This document shows, one piece after another, positions 15,179 through 22,732 of a DNA stretch of 39,413 nt (its first letter is position 1; every line of letters starts with the position of its first letter). This DNA comes from Pseudomonas sp. LS-2 (GTDB lineage: Bacteria; Pseudomonadota; Gammaproteobacteria; Pseudomonadales; Pseudomonadaceae). Under the pieces are notes generated by a model. That model searched no databases and was not told where the DNA came from. It was given only the letters and a program-made list of their open reading frames with translations. Location of the stretch: contig NZ_QXTJ01000044.1 of the NCBI RefSeq assembly GCF_003605735.1, positions 2,744-42,156 of the forward strand. Direction: 5' to 3'. The position numbers and the translations under genes are program-made.

Positions 15179-18115
15179 ATGTCCCTGATAGTTCTACTGC
15201 TTCTGCCTTTCATCGGCAGCTGTCTGGCGGCCCTTTTGCCGCACAATGCACGCAACGCTGAATCCATCCTCGCAGGCCTTGTCGCCTTGATCGGGACGGT
15301 ACAGGTTGCGCTCTGGTACCCGCAGATCGCCCACGGCGGAGTCATCCGCGAAGAGTTTTTCTGGCTGCCCAACCTGGGCCTCAATTTCGTTCTGCGTCTG
15401 GACGGCTTTGCCTGGCTGTTCTCGATGCTGGTGCTGGGCATCGGCGCGCTGGTGTCGCTCTACGCGCGCTACTACATGTCGCCGGAAGACCCGGTGCCGC
15501 GATTCTTCTCCTTCTTTCTGGCCTTCATGGGCGCCATGCTCGGGCTGGTGATGTCCGGAAACCTGATTCAGATCGTGTTTTTCTGGGAGCTGACCAGCGT
15601 TTTCTCCTTCCTGTTGATTGGCTACTGGCACCACCGCGCCGATGCCCGACGCGGCGCCTACATGGCGTTGATGGTCACCGGCGCAGGAGGCCTGGCGCTT
15701 CTGGTCGGCGTCATGCTGCTCGGGCATGTGGTCGGCAGTTACGATCTGGACAGAGTGCTGGCCTCCGGCGACGCCATTCGCGCCCACGCGCTGTACCCGG
15801 TGCTGCTGACGCTGATCCTGATCGGCGCGTTGAGCAAGAGCGCGCAATTTCCCTTCCATTTCTGGCTGCCCCACGCGATGGCCGCGCCAACGCCGGTGTC
15901 GGCGTATCTGCACTCGGCGACCATGGTCAAGGCCGGGGTGTTTTTGCTGGCGCGACTCTGGCCTGCGCTGTCCGGCAGCGAACAATGGTTCTGGATCGTC
16001 AGTGGCGCCGGCGCCTGTACCCTGGTAATCGGCGCGTACTCGGCGATTTTTCAGACCGACCTCAAGGGCCTGCTGGCCTACTCGACCATCAGCCATCTGG
16101 GCCTGATCACCCTGCTGCTGGGGCTCAATAGCCCGCTGGCAGCGGTGGCGGCGGTGTTCCACATTCTCAACCATGCGACCTTCAAGGCTTCCCTGTTCAT
16201 GGCGGCGGGGATCATCGATCACGAGAGCGGCACCCGCGACATCCGCAAACTCAGCGGCCTCATCAAGCTGATGCCGTACACCGCGACACTGGCGATGGTC
16301 GCCAGCGCGGCCATGGCAGGCGTACCGCTGCTCAATGGCTTCTTGTCCAAGGAGATGTTTTTCGCCGAGACGGTATTCATCACCTCGACTGCCTGGGTCG
16401 AGACCGCGTTGCCGGTCATCGCCACCGTGGCAGGGATCTTCAGCGTCGCCTACTCCCTGCGCTTCACGGTGGATGTGTTCTTCGGCCCGAAAGCCACGGA
16501 CCTGCCGCACACGCCCCACGAACCGCCGCGCTGGATGCGGATGCCGGTTGAGCTGCTGGTGCTGGCGTGTCTGATCGTTGGCATCTTCCCGGCACAATCG
16601 GTCGGCCCACTGCTGGCCGCTGCCGCACAGCCCGTGGTCGGCGGCACGCTGCCTGAGTACAGCCTTGCCATCTGGCACGGCCTGAACGCGCCGATGATCA
16701 TGAGTCTGATCGCCATGGCAGCCGGCATCGTGCTTTATCTGCTGCTGCGCCCGCGCTTCAAGCGTGATCGCTTCAGGGGCCCGCCACTGATCTGGCGCCT
16801 CAATGGCAAGCGGTTGTTCGAGCGCGTACTGGTCATCAAGATGCTCACCGCCCGCTCGCTGGAAAACCTGCTGACCACTCGCCGCTTGCAGGCGCAGTTG
16901 TTCCTGATGGTATTCGTTGCCCTGATCGCAGGCTTCGTGCCGATGTACGACAGCGGCCTGAGTTGGGGCGACCGGCCGAAAATCCCGGGCTCCGGGGTGT
17001 TCGTCATGCTCTGGGTGATCGCCATCGCCTGCGCCGTGGGCGCCGCATGGCAGGCCAAGTATCACCGGCTGGCGGCGGTGACCATGGTCGGCGTATGCGG
17101 GCTGATGACCTGCGTGACCTTCGTCTGGTTCTCGGCACCCGACCTGGCCCTGACACAACTGGCCGTGGAAGTGGTCACCACTGTATTGATTCTGCTGGGC
17201 CTGCGCTGGCTCCCCCGGCGTAACGAAAACGTCGCTCCGACGCCGCGCTCTCGCAACCGGGCAAGGGTTCGCCGGATCCGCGACTTCGTTCTTGCGGTCG
17301 GTGTCGGGGGCGGCATGGCGCTGCTGGCGTACGCAATGTTGACGCGTCCTACGCCCAACGCAATCTCCGAGTTTTACCTGAGTCGCGCCCTGGCGCAGGG
17401 AGGCGGCACCAACGCCGTCAACGTCATGCTGGTGGACTTCCGTGGCTTCGACACCTTCGGCGAAATCACCGTACTGGCGGGGGTCGCACTGACGGTATTT
17501 GCGTTGTTGCGGCGTTTCCGTCCCCCGAAGGAGAGTATTCCGCTGCCCGCGCAACAGCGTTTGCTGGCTCGGGATGTGGTCACCGATCTGGTCAACCCGC
17601 GTCATGCCACCGACACCGCACTGGGCTTCATGATGGTTCCCGCCGTACTGGTGCGCTTGCTGCTGCCGGTGGCGTTCGTGGTCTCGATGTACCTGTTCAT
17701 GCGCGGCCACAACCAGCCGGGCGGTGGCTTCGTCGCGGGACTGGTGATGTCGGTAGCGTTCATCCTTCAGTACATGGTCGCAGGCACCCAGTGGGTCGAG
17801 GCCAACATGAGCCTGCGCCCGCTGCGCTGGATGGGCACCGGTCTGTTTTTCGCCCTCGCCACGGGGCTGGGGTCCATGGCCTTGGGTTACCCGTTCATGA
17901 CCACGCACACCGCGCACCTGAATCTGCCGCTGCTGGGTGATGTGCATGTCGCCAGCGCGCTGTTTTTCGACATCGGCGTATACGCCGTGGTGGTCGGCTC
18001 GACGTTGCTGATTCTCACGGCCCTGGCGCACCAGTCGGTACGTAGTCATCGTCCGACCTCGCTGCCTCTGCCCATCGATCCGGCCCCGTCGCCGACCTCA
18101 CAAGGAGCCCTCTGA
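15179..18115 (+). CDS. mnhA: Na+/H+ antiporter subunit A, fused A+B type
   Basis: Largest subunit (978 residues) of the Mrp/Mnh/Sha multi-subunit cation/proton antiporter of the inner membrane, homologous to NADH dehydrogenase subunit NuoL. The proton-channel core (about residues 105-420) shows the conserved membrane Glu in FFWELTSVFSFLLIG (near 134) and the Lys-containing segments LSKSAQFPFHFWLPHAM and HSATMVKAG. A DUF4040-like segment lies near 620-690, and an MnhB domain from about 815 (LVRLLLPVAFVVSMYLFMRGHNQPGGGF). The fusion explains why no separate mnhB exists. It is the first gene of six, with a predicted promoter just upstream; its TGA overlaps the mnhC ATG by one base. AGAAG is a weak ribosome site. 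Confidence 0.97.
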   Translation: MSLIVLLLLPFIGSCLAALLPHNARNAESILAGLVALIGTVQVALWYPQIAHGGVIREEFFWLPNLGLNFVLRLDGFAWLFSMLVLGIGALVSLYARYYMSPEDPVPRFFSFFLAFMGAMLGLVMSGNLIQIVFFWELTSVFSFLLIGYWHHRADARRGAYMALMVTGAGGLALLVGVMLLGHVVGSYDLDRVLASGDAIRAHALYPVLLTLILIGALSKSAQFPFHFWLPHAMAAPTPVSAYLHSATMVKAGVFLLARLWPALSGSEQWFWIVSGAGACTLVIGAYSAIFQTDLKGLLAYSTISHLGLITLLLGLNSPLAAVAAVFHILNHATFKASLFMAAGIIDHESGTRDIRKLSGLIKLMPYTATLAMVASAAMAGVPLLNGFLSKEMFFAETVFITSTAWVETALPVIATVAGIFSVAYSLRFTVDVFFGPKATDLPHTPHEPPRWMRMPVELLVLACLIVGIFPAQSVGPLLAAAAQPVVGGTLPEYSLAIWHGLNAPMIMSLIAMAAGIVLYLLLRPRFKRDRFRGPPLIWRLNGKRLFERVLVIKMLTARSLENLLTTRRLQAQLFLMVFVALIAGFVPMYDSGLSWGDRPKIPGSGVFVMLWVIAIACAVGAAWQAKYHRLAAVTMVGVCGLMTCVTFVWFSAPDLALTQLAVEVVTTVLILLGLRWLPRRNENVAPTPRSRNRARVRRIRDFVLAVGVGGGMALLAYAMLTRPTPNAISEFYLSRALAQGGGTNAVNVMLVDFRGFDTFGEITVLAGVALTVFALLRRFRPPKESIPLPAQQRLLARDVVTDLVNPRHATDTALGFMMVPAVLVRLLLPVAFVVSMYLFMRGHNQPGGGFVAGLVMSVAFILQYMVAGTQWVEANMSLRPLRWMGTGLFFALATGLGSMALGYPFMTTHTAHLNLPLLGDVHVASALFFDIGVYAVVVGSTLLILTALAHQSVRSHRPTSLPLPIDPAPSPTSQGAL

Positions 18116-18459
18116 TGGAAGAAGTCATTGCCATCGCCATTGGCGTGCTCGCCGCCTCCGGCGTGTGGCTGATCCTGCGCCCCCGGACGTTTCAGGTGGT
18201 CATGGGACTGTGCCTGCTGTCCTACGGCGTGAACCTGTTCATTTTCAGCATGGGCAGCCTGTTCATCGGCAAGGAGCCGATCATCAAGGACGGTGTCCCA
18301 CACGACTTGCTCAACTACACCGATCCCCTGCCCCAGGCCCTGGTGCTGACCGCCATCGTCATCAGCTTCGCCATGACCGCGCTGTTTCTGGTAGTGCTGC
18401 TGGCGTCCCGTGGCCTGACCGGCAACGACCATGTGGACGGTCGGGAGAGCAGTGAATGA
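18115..18459 (+). CDS. mnhC: Na+/H+ antiporter subunit C
   Basis: A 114-residue membrane subunit related to NuoK, with three predicted helices. The segment FQVVMGLCLLSYGVNLFIFSMG matches the NuoK/MrpC second helix. Later DPLPQALVLTAIVISFAMTA is the highly conserved MrpC signature. AAGGAG lies 7 bases before the ATG, inside the end of mnhA. The stop overlaps the mnhD start as ATGA, so the two are coupled. Confidence 0.97.
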   Translation: MEEVIAIAIGVLAASGVWLILRPRTFQVVMGLCLLSYGVNLFIFSMGSLFIGKEPIIKDGVPHDLLNYTDPLPQALVLTAIVISFAMTALFLVVLLASRGLTGNDHVDGRESSE

Positions 18460-20135
18460 GTGCGATGAACCAACTGATCGTCGCGCCTATCCTGTTGCCG
18501 GTGCTGACCGCCGCGCTGATGCTGTGGCTGGGCGAAAGGCACCGACCGCTGAAGGCGCAAATCAACCTGCTGTCCACCGCGCTGGGGCTTGGCATCGCTA
18601 TCACCCTGATGATGTGGGTGCAAAAGACGGGCACCACCGGGTCGATTGGCGTGTACCTGCCCGGCAACTGGGAGTCGCCATTCGGCATCGTGCTGGTGAT
18701 CGATCACTTGTCGGCCCTGATGCTGGTGCTGACAGGCATCGTCGCCTTCTGCGCGCTGCTGTTCGCTCTGGCGCGATGGGACCGGGCGGGGGCAAGTTTT
18801 CATGCGTTGTTCCAGATTCAACTGATGGGTCTGTATGGCGCGTTTCTCACAGCCGACCTGTTCAACCTGTTCGTGTTCTTCGAGGTGCTGCTCGCCGCGT
18901 CGTACGGCCTGATGCTTCACGGTTCGGGACGGGCGCGGGTGTCGGCGGGATTGCATTACATCACCATCAACCTGCTGGCCTCGTCCCTGTTTCTGATCGG
19001 CGCCGCGCTGATTTATGGGGTCACCGGGACGCTGAATCTGGCGGATCTGGCGGTGAAGATTCCGCAGGTGTCCGAGGCCGACCTGGGCCTGTTGCACGCA
19101 GGGGCGGCGATTCTCGCGGTGGCGTTTCTGGCCAAAGCCGGCATGTGGCCCCTGAACTTCTGGCTGGCCCCGGCCTACTCCGCCGCCAGCGCTCCGGTGG
19201 CGGCACTCTTCGCGCTGATGACCAAGGTCGGCGCTTACACCTTGCTGCGCCTATGGACCCTGCTGTTCTCAGGGCAAGCGGGCGCCTCCGCGTTCTTCGG
19301 CGGTGAATGGCTCATATGGGGAGGGATGGCGACCCTGGCGGTGGCGGCGATCTCCATCGTCACAGCCCAGCGTCTGGAGCGCATGGCGAGCCTGAGCATT
19401 CTGGTCTCGGCGGGCATCCTGTTGTCGGCCATCGGCTTCGGCCAACCGAGCCTGACGGCGGGCGCATTGTTCTATCTGGTCAGCTCGACCCTGGCGCTGA
19501 GTGCGCTGTTCCTGCTGGCCGAACTGGTCGAGCGTTCGCGCTCGGCCAACGAAATCCCGCTGGAAGACGACGCCGATCAACTGCCAAAAGCTCTGGAGTC
19601 GCTGCACCCGGTGCCGGGCACCAATCTGGATGACGAGCAGAAAGCGGTGGTCGGCCAGGTGATTCCCTGGACCATGGCCTTCCTCGGTCTGAGTTTCATC
19701 ATCTGCGCGCTGCTGATCATCGGCATGCCGCCGCTGTCGGGCTTTCTCGGCAAGCTGACGCTGATCAGCGCCCTGCTCAACCCGTTGGGGCTGGACGTCG
19801 CCAAAGACGAAGCCATCCGCGCAGACAGCTGGACGTTGGTGGCGCTCCTGATCGTCTCGGGGCTGGCGTCGCTGTTCGCCTTCGTGCGCGTGGGCATCAA
19901 GCGTTTCTGGACTGCGCAGGACCGGCCTTCACCCGCATTGCGTCGCAACGAGTGCATCCCCATCGCCCTGCTGCTCTGCGCCTGTGTCGTGCTCACGTTC
20001 AAAGCCCAGGCGCTGTTGCGCTATACCCAGGACACCGCGCAGGCGCTGCACGATCCCCAGCAATACGTGCTGTCGGTGACGGCCGCCCGCCCGATCCCCG
20101 GGCCGAGCACCGCTGCAACGGAGGGGCAGCCATGA
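18456..20135 (+). CDS. mnhD: Na+/H+ antiporter subunit D
   Basis: A 559-residue, 14-helix proton-channel subunit related to NuoN/NuoM. The conserved membrane Glu lies in LFNLFVFFEVLLAASYGLML, and the Lys segments are FLAKAGMWPLNFWLAPAY and LFALMTKVGAYTLLRL. With MnhA it forms the two antiporter-like channels of the complex. It starts inside the mnhC stop (ATGA) and ends inside the mnhE start in the same way. A hydrophilic insert near residues 355-395 (rich in Asp/Glu) lies between the late helices. Confidence 0.97.
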   Translation: MSAMNQLIVAPILLPVLTAALMLWLGERHRPLKAQINLLSTALGLGIAITLMMWVQKTGTTGSIGVYLPGNWESPFGIVLVIDHLSALMLVLTGIVAFCALLFALARWDRAGASFHALFQIQLMGLYGAFLTADLFNLFVFFEVLLAASYGLMLHGSGRARVSAGLHYITINLLASSLFLIGAALIYGVTGTLNLADLAVKIPQVSEADLGLLHAGAAILAVAFLAKAGMWPLNFWLAPAYSAASAPVAALFALMTKVGAYTLLRLWTLLFSGQAGASAFFGGEWLIWGGMATLAVAAISIVTAQRLERMASLSILVSAGILLSAIGFGQPSLTAGALFYLVSSTLALSALFLLAELVERSRSANEIPLEDDADQLPKALESLHPVPGTNLDDEQKAVVGQVIPWTMAFLGLSFIICALLIIGMPPLSGFLGKLTLISALLNPLGLDVAKDEAIRADSWTLVALLIVSGLASLFAFVRVGIKRFWTAQDRPSPALRRNECIPIALLLCACVVLTFKAQALLRYTQDTAQALHDPQQYVLSVTAARPIPGPSTAATEGQP

Positions 20136-20620
20136 AGCGTGTGTTTCCGGCACCGTTGCTGTCGCTGTCGCTCTGGGTGCTGTGGCTGCTTCTGAATCTG
20201 TCGCTGAGTGCGGGCAACCTGTTGCTCGGCGCGCTGTTGGGGTTTCTCGCGCCACTCATGTTCGCGTCCTTGCGTCCTCAGCCTGCGCGTATTCGCAGAC
20301 CCGGCGTGGCACTCAAGCTGTTTTTCGTCGTGGGCCGCGATGTGGTGACGTCGAACCTTCAGGTGGCCTGGGGCGTGTTGCGCGCTCGCCAGCGCCCTCC
20401 GCGTTCGATGTTCCTCAAAGTGCCACTGGACCTGCACGACGCCCATGGCCTGGCGGCGCTGTCGATGATCTGCACCGTGGTCCCCGGCACCGTGTGGTCG
20501 GAACTGGCCCTGGATCGCAGCGTGTTGCTGATCCATGTGTTCGATCTGGACGACGAGGCACGTTTCATCGAGCACTTCAAAAGCACCTACGAACGCCCTC
20601 TGATGGAGATCTTCCAATGA
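20132..20620 (+). CDS. mnhE: Na+/H+ antiporter subunit E
   Basis: A 162-residue subunit with two or three N-terminal membrane helices (LSLSLWVLWLLLNLSLSAGNLLLG) and a cytoplasmic domain carrying the MrpE signature TVVPGTVWSEL followed by LLIHVFDLDDE. GGAGG is 8 bases before the ATG at 20132, which overlaps the mnhD stop as ATGA. The frame is open well upstream within mnhD, but that part is only mnhD read in another frame. MrpE is unique to Mrp complexes, with no complex I counterpart. Confidence 0.96.
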   Translation: MKRVFPAPLLSLSLWVLWLLLNLSLSAGNLLLGALLGFLAPLMFASLRPQPARIRRPGVALKLFFVVGRDVVTSNLQVAWGVLRARQRPPRSMFLKVPLDLHDAHGLAALSMICTVVPGTVWSELALDRSVLLIHVFDLDDEARFIEHFKSTYERPLMEIFQ

Positions 20621-20895
20621 GCCCGTTGCTTGCCAACGCGATCCTGCTCAGCCTGTCGCTGTTCACCGTCGCCATGGTCCTGACCCTGATTCGTCTGTTC
20701 AAGGGGCCCTCAGCGCAGGATCGGGTGCTGGCGCTGGATTATCTGTACATCCTGGCGATGCTGATGATGCTGGTGCTGGGGATTCGCTACGCCAGTGACA
20801 CCTATTTCGAAGCGGCACTGTTGATCGCGCTGTTCGGCTTCGTCGGCTCGTTCGCCCTGGCGAAATTCCTGCTGCGTGGCGAGGTGATCGAATGA
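20617..20895 (+). CDS. mnhF: Na+/H+ antiporter subunit F
   Basis: A 92-residue protein with three membrane helices. LIRLFKGPSAQDRVLALD is the MrpF signature, with the conserved D in the polar loop between helices 1 and 2, and EAALLIALFGFVGSFALAKFLLRGEVIE is the usual end. The ATG at 20617 overlaps the mnhE stop (ATGA). The upstream open frame in mnhE is not part of it. The stop overlaps the mnhG start. Confidence 0.96.
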   Translation: MSPLLANAILLSLSLFTVAMVLTLIRLFKGPSAQDRVLALDYLYILAMLMMLVLGIRYASDTYFEAALLIALFGFVGSFALAKFLLRGEVIE

Positions 20896-21260
20896 ACTCG
20901 CAGTATGTGTTGCCGTTCTGGGTAGAACTGTTGACGGCGGTCTTACTGGTCTTGAGCAGTCTTTTCGCGCTTATCGGTGCGATGGGGCTTTTGCGCATGA
21001 AGGACTTTTTCCAGCGCATGCATCCGCCAGCACTGGCCTCGACCCTTGGCGCGTGGTGCGTGGCGCTGGCGTCGATCATTTACTTTTCGGCGATGAAGCA
21101 AGGGCCAGTGCTGCATGCCTGGCTGATTCCGATTCTGCTGGCGATCACCGTGCCGGTGACGACGTTACTGCTGGCGAGAACAGGCCTGTTTCGCAAGCGC
21201 ATGGCCGGGGATGACGATGTACCGCCTGAGGTTTCAGAGGGCCGGCATGAGAGGAAATGA
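20892..21260 (+). CDS. mnhG: Na+/H+ antiporter subunit G
   Basis: Last gene of the operon, 122 residues. Three membrane helices; MGLLRMKDFFQRMHPPALASTLG is the MrpG signature (IGLLRLPDVYTRLHA-like) and is followed by the second and third helices. The C-terminal 25 residues are charged and cytoplasmic. It starts inside the mnhF stop. After the stop come several REP palindromes rather than a T-run terminator. The full set A(B)CDEFG is complete, so a functional group-2 Mrp antiporter is expected, exporting Na+ and supporting pH and salt tolerance. Confidence 0.96.
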   Translation: MNSQYVLPFWVELLTAVLLVLSSLFALIGAMGLLRMKDFFQRMHPPALASTLGAWCVALASIIYFSAMKQGPVLHAWLIPILLAITVPVTTLLLARTGLFRKRMAGDDDVPPEVSEGRHERK

Positions 21261-21311
21261 TTACGGGTGTCTGGCCTGATTCCCTTCATCACGCGGTCGG
21301 CGGCGCAGATC

Positions 21312-21401
21312 GTGTGGGACCGGCGTTCTGGGCAAAGCGGTGGGTCAGCGACGAAAAGGTTTAATGACCCACCCCATTCGCCAGCAAGCCGGCTCCCACA
21401 A
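21312..21401. repeat. REP doublet B1 of GTGGGAGCCGGCTTG type
   Basis: The right arm CGCCAGCAAGCCGGCTCCCA is intact and the left arm TGTGGGACCGGCGTTCTGGG is degraded. Between them GGTGGGTCA pairs with TGACCCACC, giving a long cruciform-like structure. This is a second REP family, distinct in sequence from the GTAGCAGCACGG elements. Confidence 0.65.
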
Positions 21402-21437
21402 GTTACGCGCTCAACCCAAGCTACGCGCTCACTCTCT

Positions 21438-21515
21438 CTGTAGCAACACGGCTTGCCGGCCTGCACAGGGGTGATGCGAAAACCCGACGCATCGCGCAAG
21501 CCGGACGATCTGTAG
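21438..21515. repeat. Degraded REP palindrome A4
   Basis: Left arm CTGTAGCAACACGGCTTGCC with GGCC is well preserved; the right side keeps only CGCAAGCCGGA and ends at the next element. Probably a half element or a decayed doublet. Confidence 0.5.
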
Positions 21516-21577
21516 CAGCACGGCTTGCCGGCGGTGGCATTCTTGGAATCACTGGCGCCGGCAAGCCGTGCTGCTAA
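21511..21577. repeat. REP palindrome A5
   Basis: Nearly perfect arms: TGTAGCAGCACGGCTTGCCG continuing GCGGTGG, and GGCGCCGGCAAGCCGTGCTG ending CTAA. One of the best-preserved copies; folds into a hairpin of about 66 bases. Confidence 0.85.
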
Positions 21578-21637
21578 CGGGTCCGGTCTTCAACTTAGCC
21601 TTGAGCTTTTGCCGCTCCAGTCATTCACACACCTGAA

Positions 21638-22105
21638 TCACTCACTCGGCTTGAACACCAGCTCGCCATTGCGCCACTTGGCAGCCTTGGCCGTCGCAGC
21701 CTTGAGTATTTTGCTCAGCCCCAACTGAATCTGCTCATGGGCAGCAAACACCATGAACACCGTATTCGATTCCTTGAAAACGATACCGTGGCCTTCCGGC
21801 ACATCGACGAACGCGTATTCGCCCAGTCCGTAAACGGTCATCTTGATTTCACGAAACCTGATTTCAAACTTGCCGCCTTCACGACTGGGCAATACGGCAG
21901 CGCGAAAGTGATCGCCGACCTTGAGCTCCAGACGTGGCTTGTCATCGACCACCAGCGCGGTTTCGGTGTCGATTTCAGACATGTAGATGCCTTCAGGAGA
22001 CTGTTCGATGACATAAACGAAACGTGCCTGGAATTGCTTCACCAACTTCGCGCGCAAATCGCCAAGCACGAATAACGCATGGGTATCCAGATTACTTACT
22101 GCCAA
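21638..22105 (-). CDS. Conserved protein of unknown function, TTG start
   Basis: A 155-residue soluble protein that I cannot assign to a named family. It begins AVSNLDTHALFVLGDLRAKLVKQF, has a beta-rich middle (EIDTETALVVDDKPRLELKVGDHFRAAVLPSREGGKFEIRFREIKMTVYG) and ends with a helix containing GLSKILKAATAKAAKWR. No signal peptide or membrane helix is seen. The TTG at 22105 was chosen as start because GGGAG lies 8 bases upstream and no ATG fits: the ATG at 22168 would lie upstream of that ribosome site, and the next internal Met would remove 40 residues. Composition matches the chromosome, so it appears native. It is divergent from the DUF2789 gene. Confidence 0.7.
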   Translation of the reverse strand: MAVSNLDTHALFVLGDLRAKLVKQFQARFVYVIEQSPEGIYMSEIDTETALVVDDKPRLELKVGDHFRAAVLPSREGGKFEIRFREIKMTVYGLGEYAFVDVPEGHGIVFKESNTVFMVFAAHEQIQLGLSKILKAATAKAAKWRNGELVFKPSE

Positions 22106-22443
22106 TGTACAAACTCCCAACCTGATATGAACTCGCCCCACCAGACAGGTCGAGCAAGGAAAAGACAAGAAACCGGTGCGCCCCGCAGGCCGGACGCTGG
22201 CACGCGAATGGATTCTACCGGGTCAGAGTCTATACGCGATATATGCCTTTCGTCCGTTATGTAGCCTATTTTGTACACGAACATCCCTTTGAGGTGCGTC
22301 CAATCCCGCTGAACAGCCGAATGACGCCGGCTGAATCGATAAGGCAAATGCGCAGAACTCTTGCGGCCGGTCCGTACTCAGATACATCACAGACTCAACC
22401 AACATTCACGCCAATTCGGGCCTTCGCCCGCGAGGAAAACAAC
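22106..22443. other. Divergent intergenic region
   Basis: Between the TTG-start gene (-) and the DUF2789 gene (+). It should hold two promoters, but no clear -35/-10 pair stands out; the AT-rich stretch around 22230-22280 (TATACGCGATATATG, TATTTTGTACA) is the likeliest place. The plus-strand frame upstream of the DUF2789 ATG is open but has no ribosome site or similarity. Confidence 0.4.
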
Positions 22444-22680
22444 ATGGAACTTAATTCACCCACCCTGTCGACATTGTTCGAACAACTTGGCCTTGACTCC
22501 GACCAGGCCAGTATTGACGCATTCGTCAGTGCCCATCCGTTACCCGATGACGTGAAGCTGATCGATGCCGATTTCTGGACACCGCAGCAGGCACGCTTTC
22601 TGAAAGAAGAACTGCGGGTGGACGCCGAATGGGCACCGGTGGTGGATGAACTCAACGAACTGTTGCACCCGCAGAAATGA
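22444..22680 (+). CDS. DUF2789 family protein
   Basis: A 78-residue cytoplasmic protein of DUF2789, a small helical family common in gammaproteobacteria and of unknown function. Hallmarks: LSTLFEQLGLDSDQASIDAFV, HPLPDDVKLIDADFWTPQQARFLKEEL and the helix ending WAPVVDELNELL. The start at 22444 has GAGGAA 6 bases upstream. A GC-rich hairpin follows the stop and is shared with the convergent DUF2235 gene. Confidence 0.85.
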   Translation: MELNSPTLSTLFEQLGLDSDQASIDAFVSAHPLPDDVKLIDADFWTPQQARFLKEELRVDAEWAPVVDELNELLHPQK

Positions 22681-22707
22681 GTCACTGAACGTTACCCTCC
22701 AGAAATA

Positions 22708-22729
22708 GCGGCCGGCTTACGGCCGCCTT
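22708..22729. terminator. Probable bidirectional terminator hairpin
   Basis: GCGGCCG-GCTTA-CGGCCGC followed on the plus strand by CTTT, placed between the convergent stops of the DUF2789 and DUF2235 genes. The weak T-tract lowers confidence. Confidence 0.5.
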
Positions 22730-22732
22730 TCA

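Larger units (their letters stand above)
21261..21637. other. Intergenic region filled with REP palindromes
   Basis: Between the stop of mnhG (+) and the end of the convergent unknown gene (-). It holds a GTGGGA-type REP doublet (21312-21401), a degraded GTAGCA-type element (21438-21515) and an intact one (21511-21577). No coding region is supported. Confidence 0.7.

Noticed and set aside
15194..18049. A 951-codon open frame on the minus strand opposite mnhA
   Set aside because: It is the mirror of a high-GC membrane protein gene; the product is rich in His, Gln, Arg and Asp, has no family resemblance and no ribosome site.
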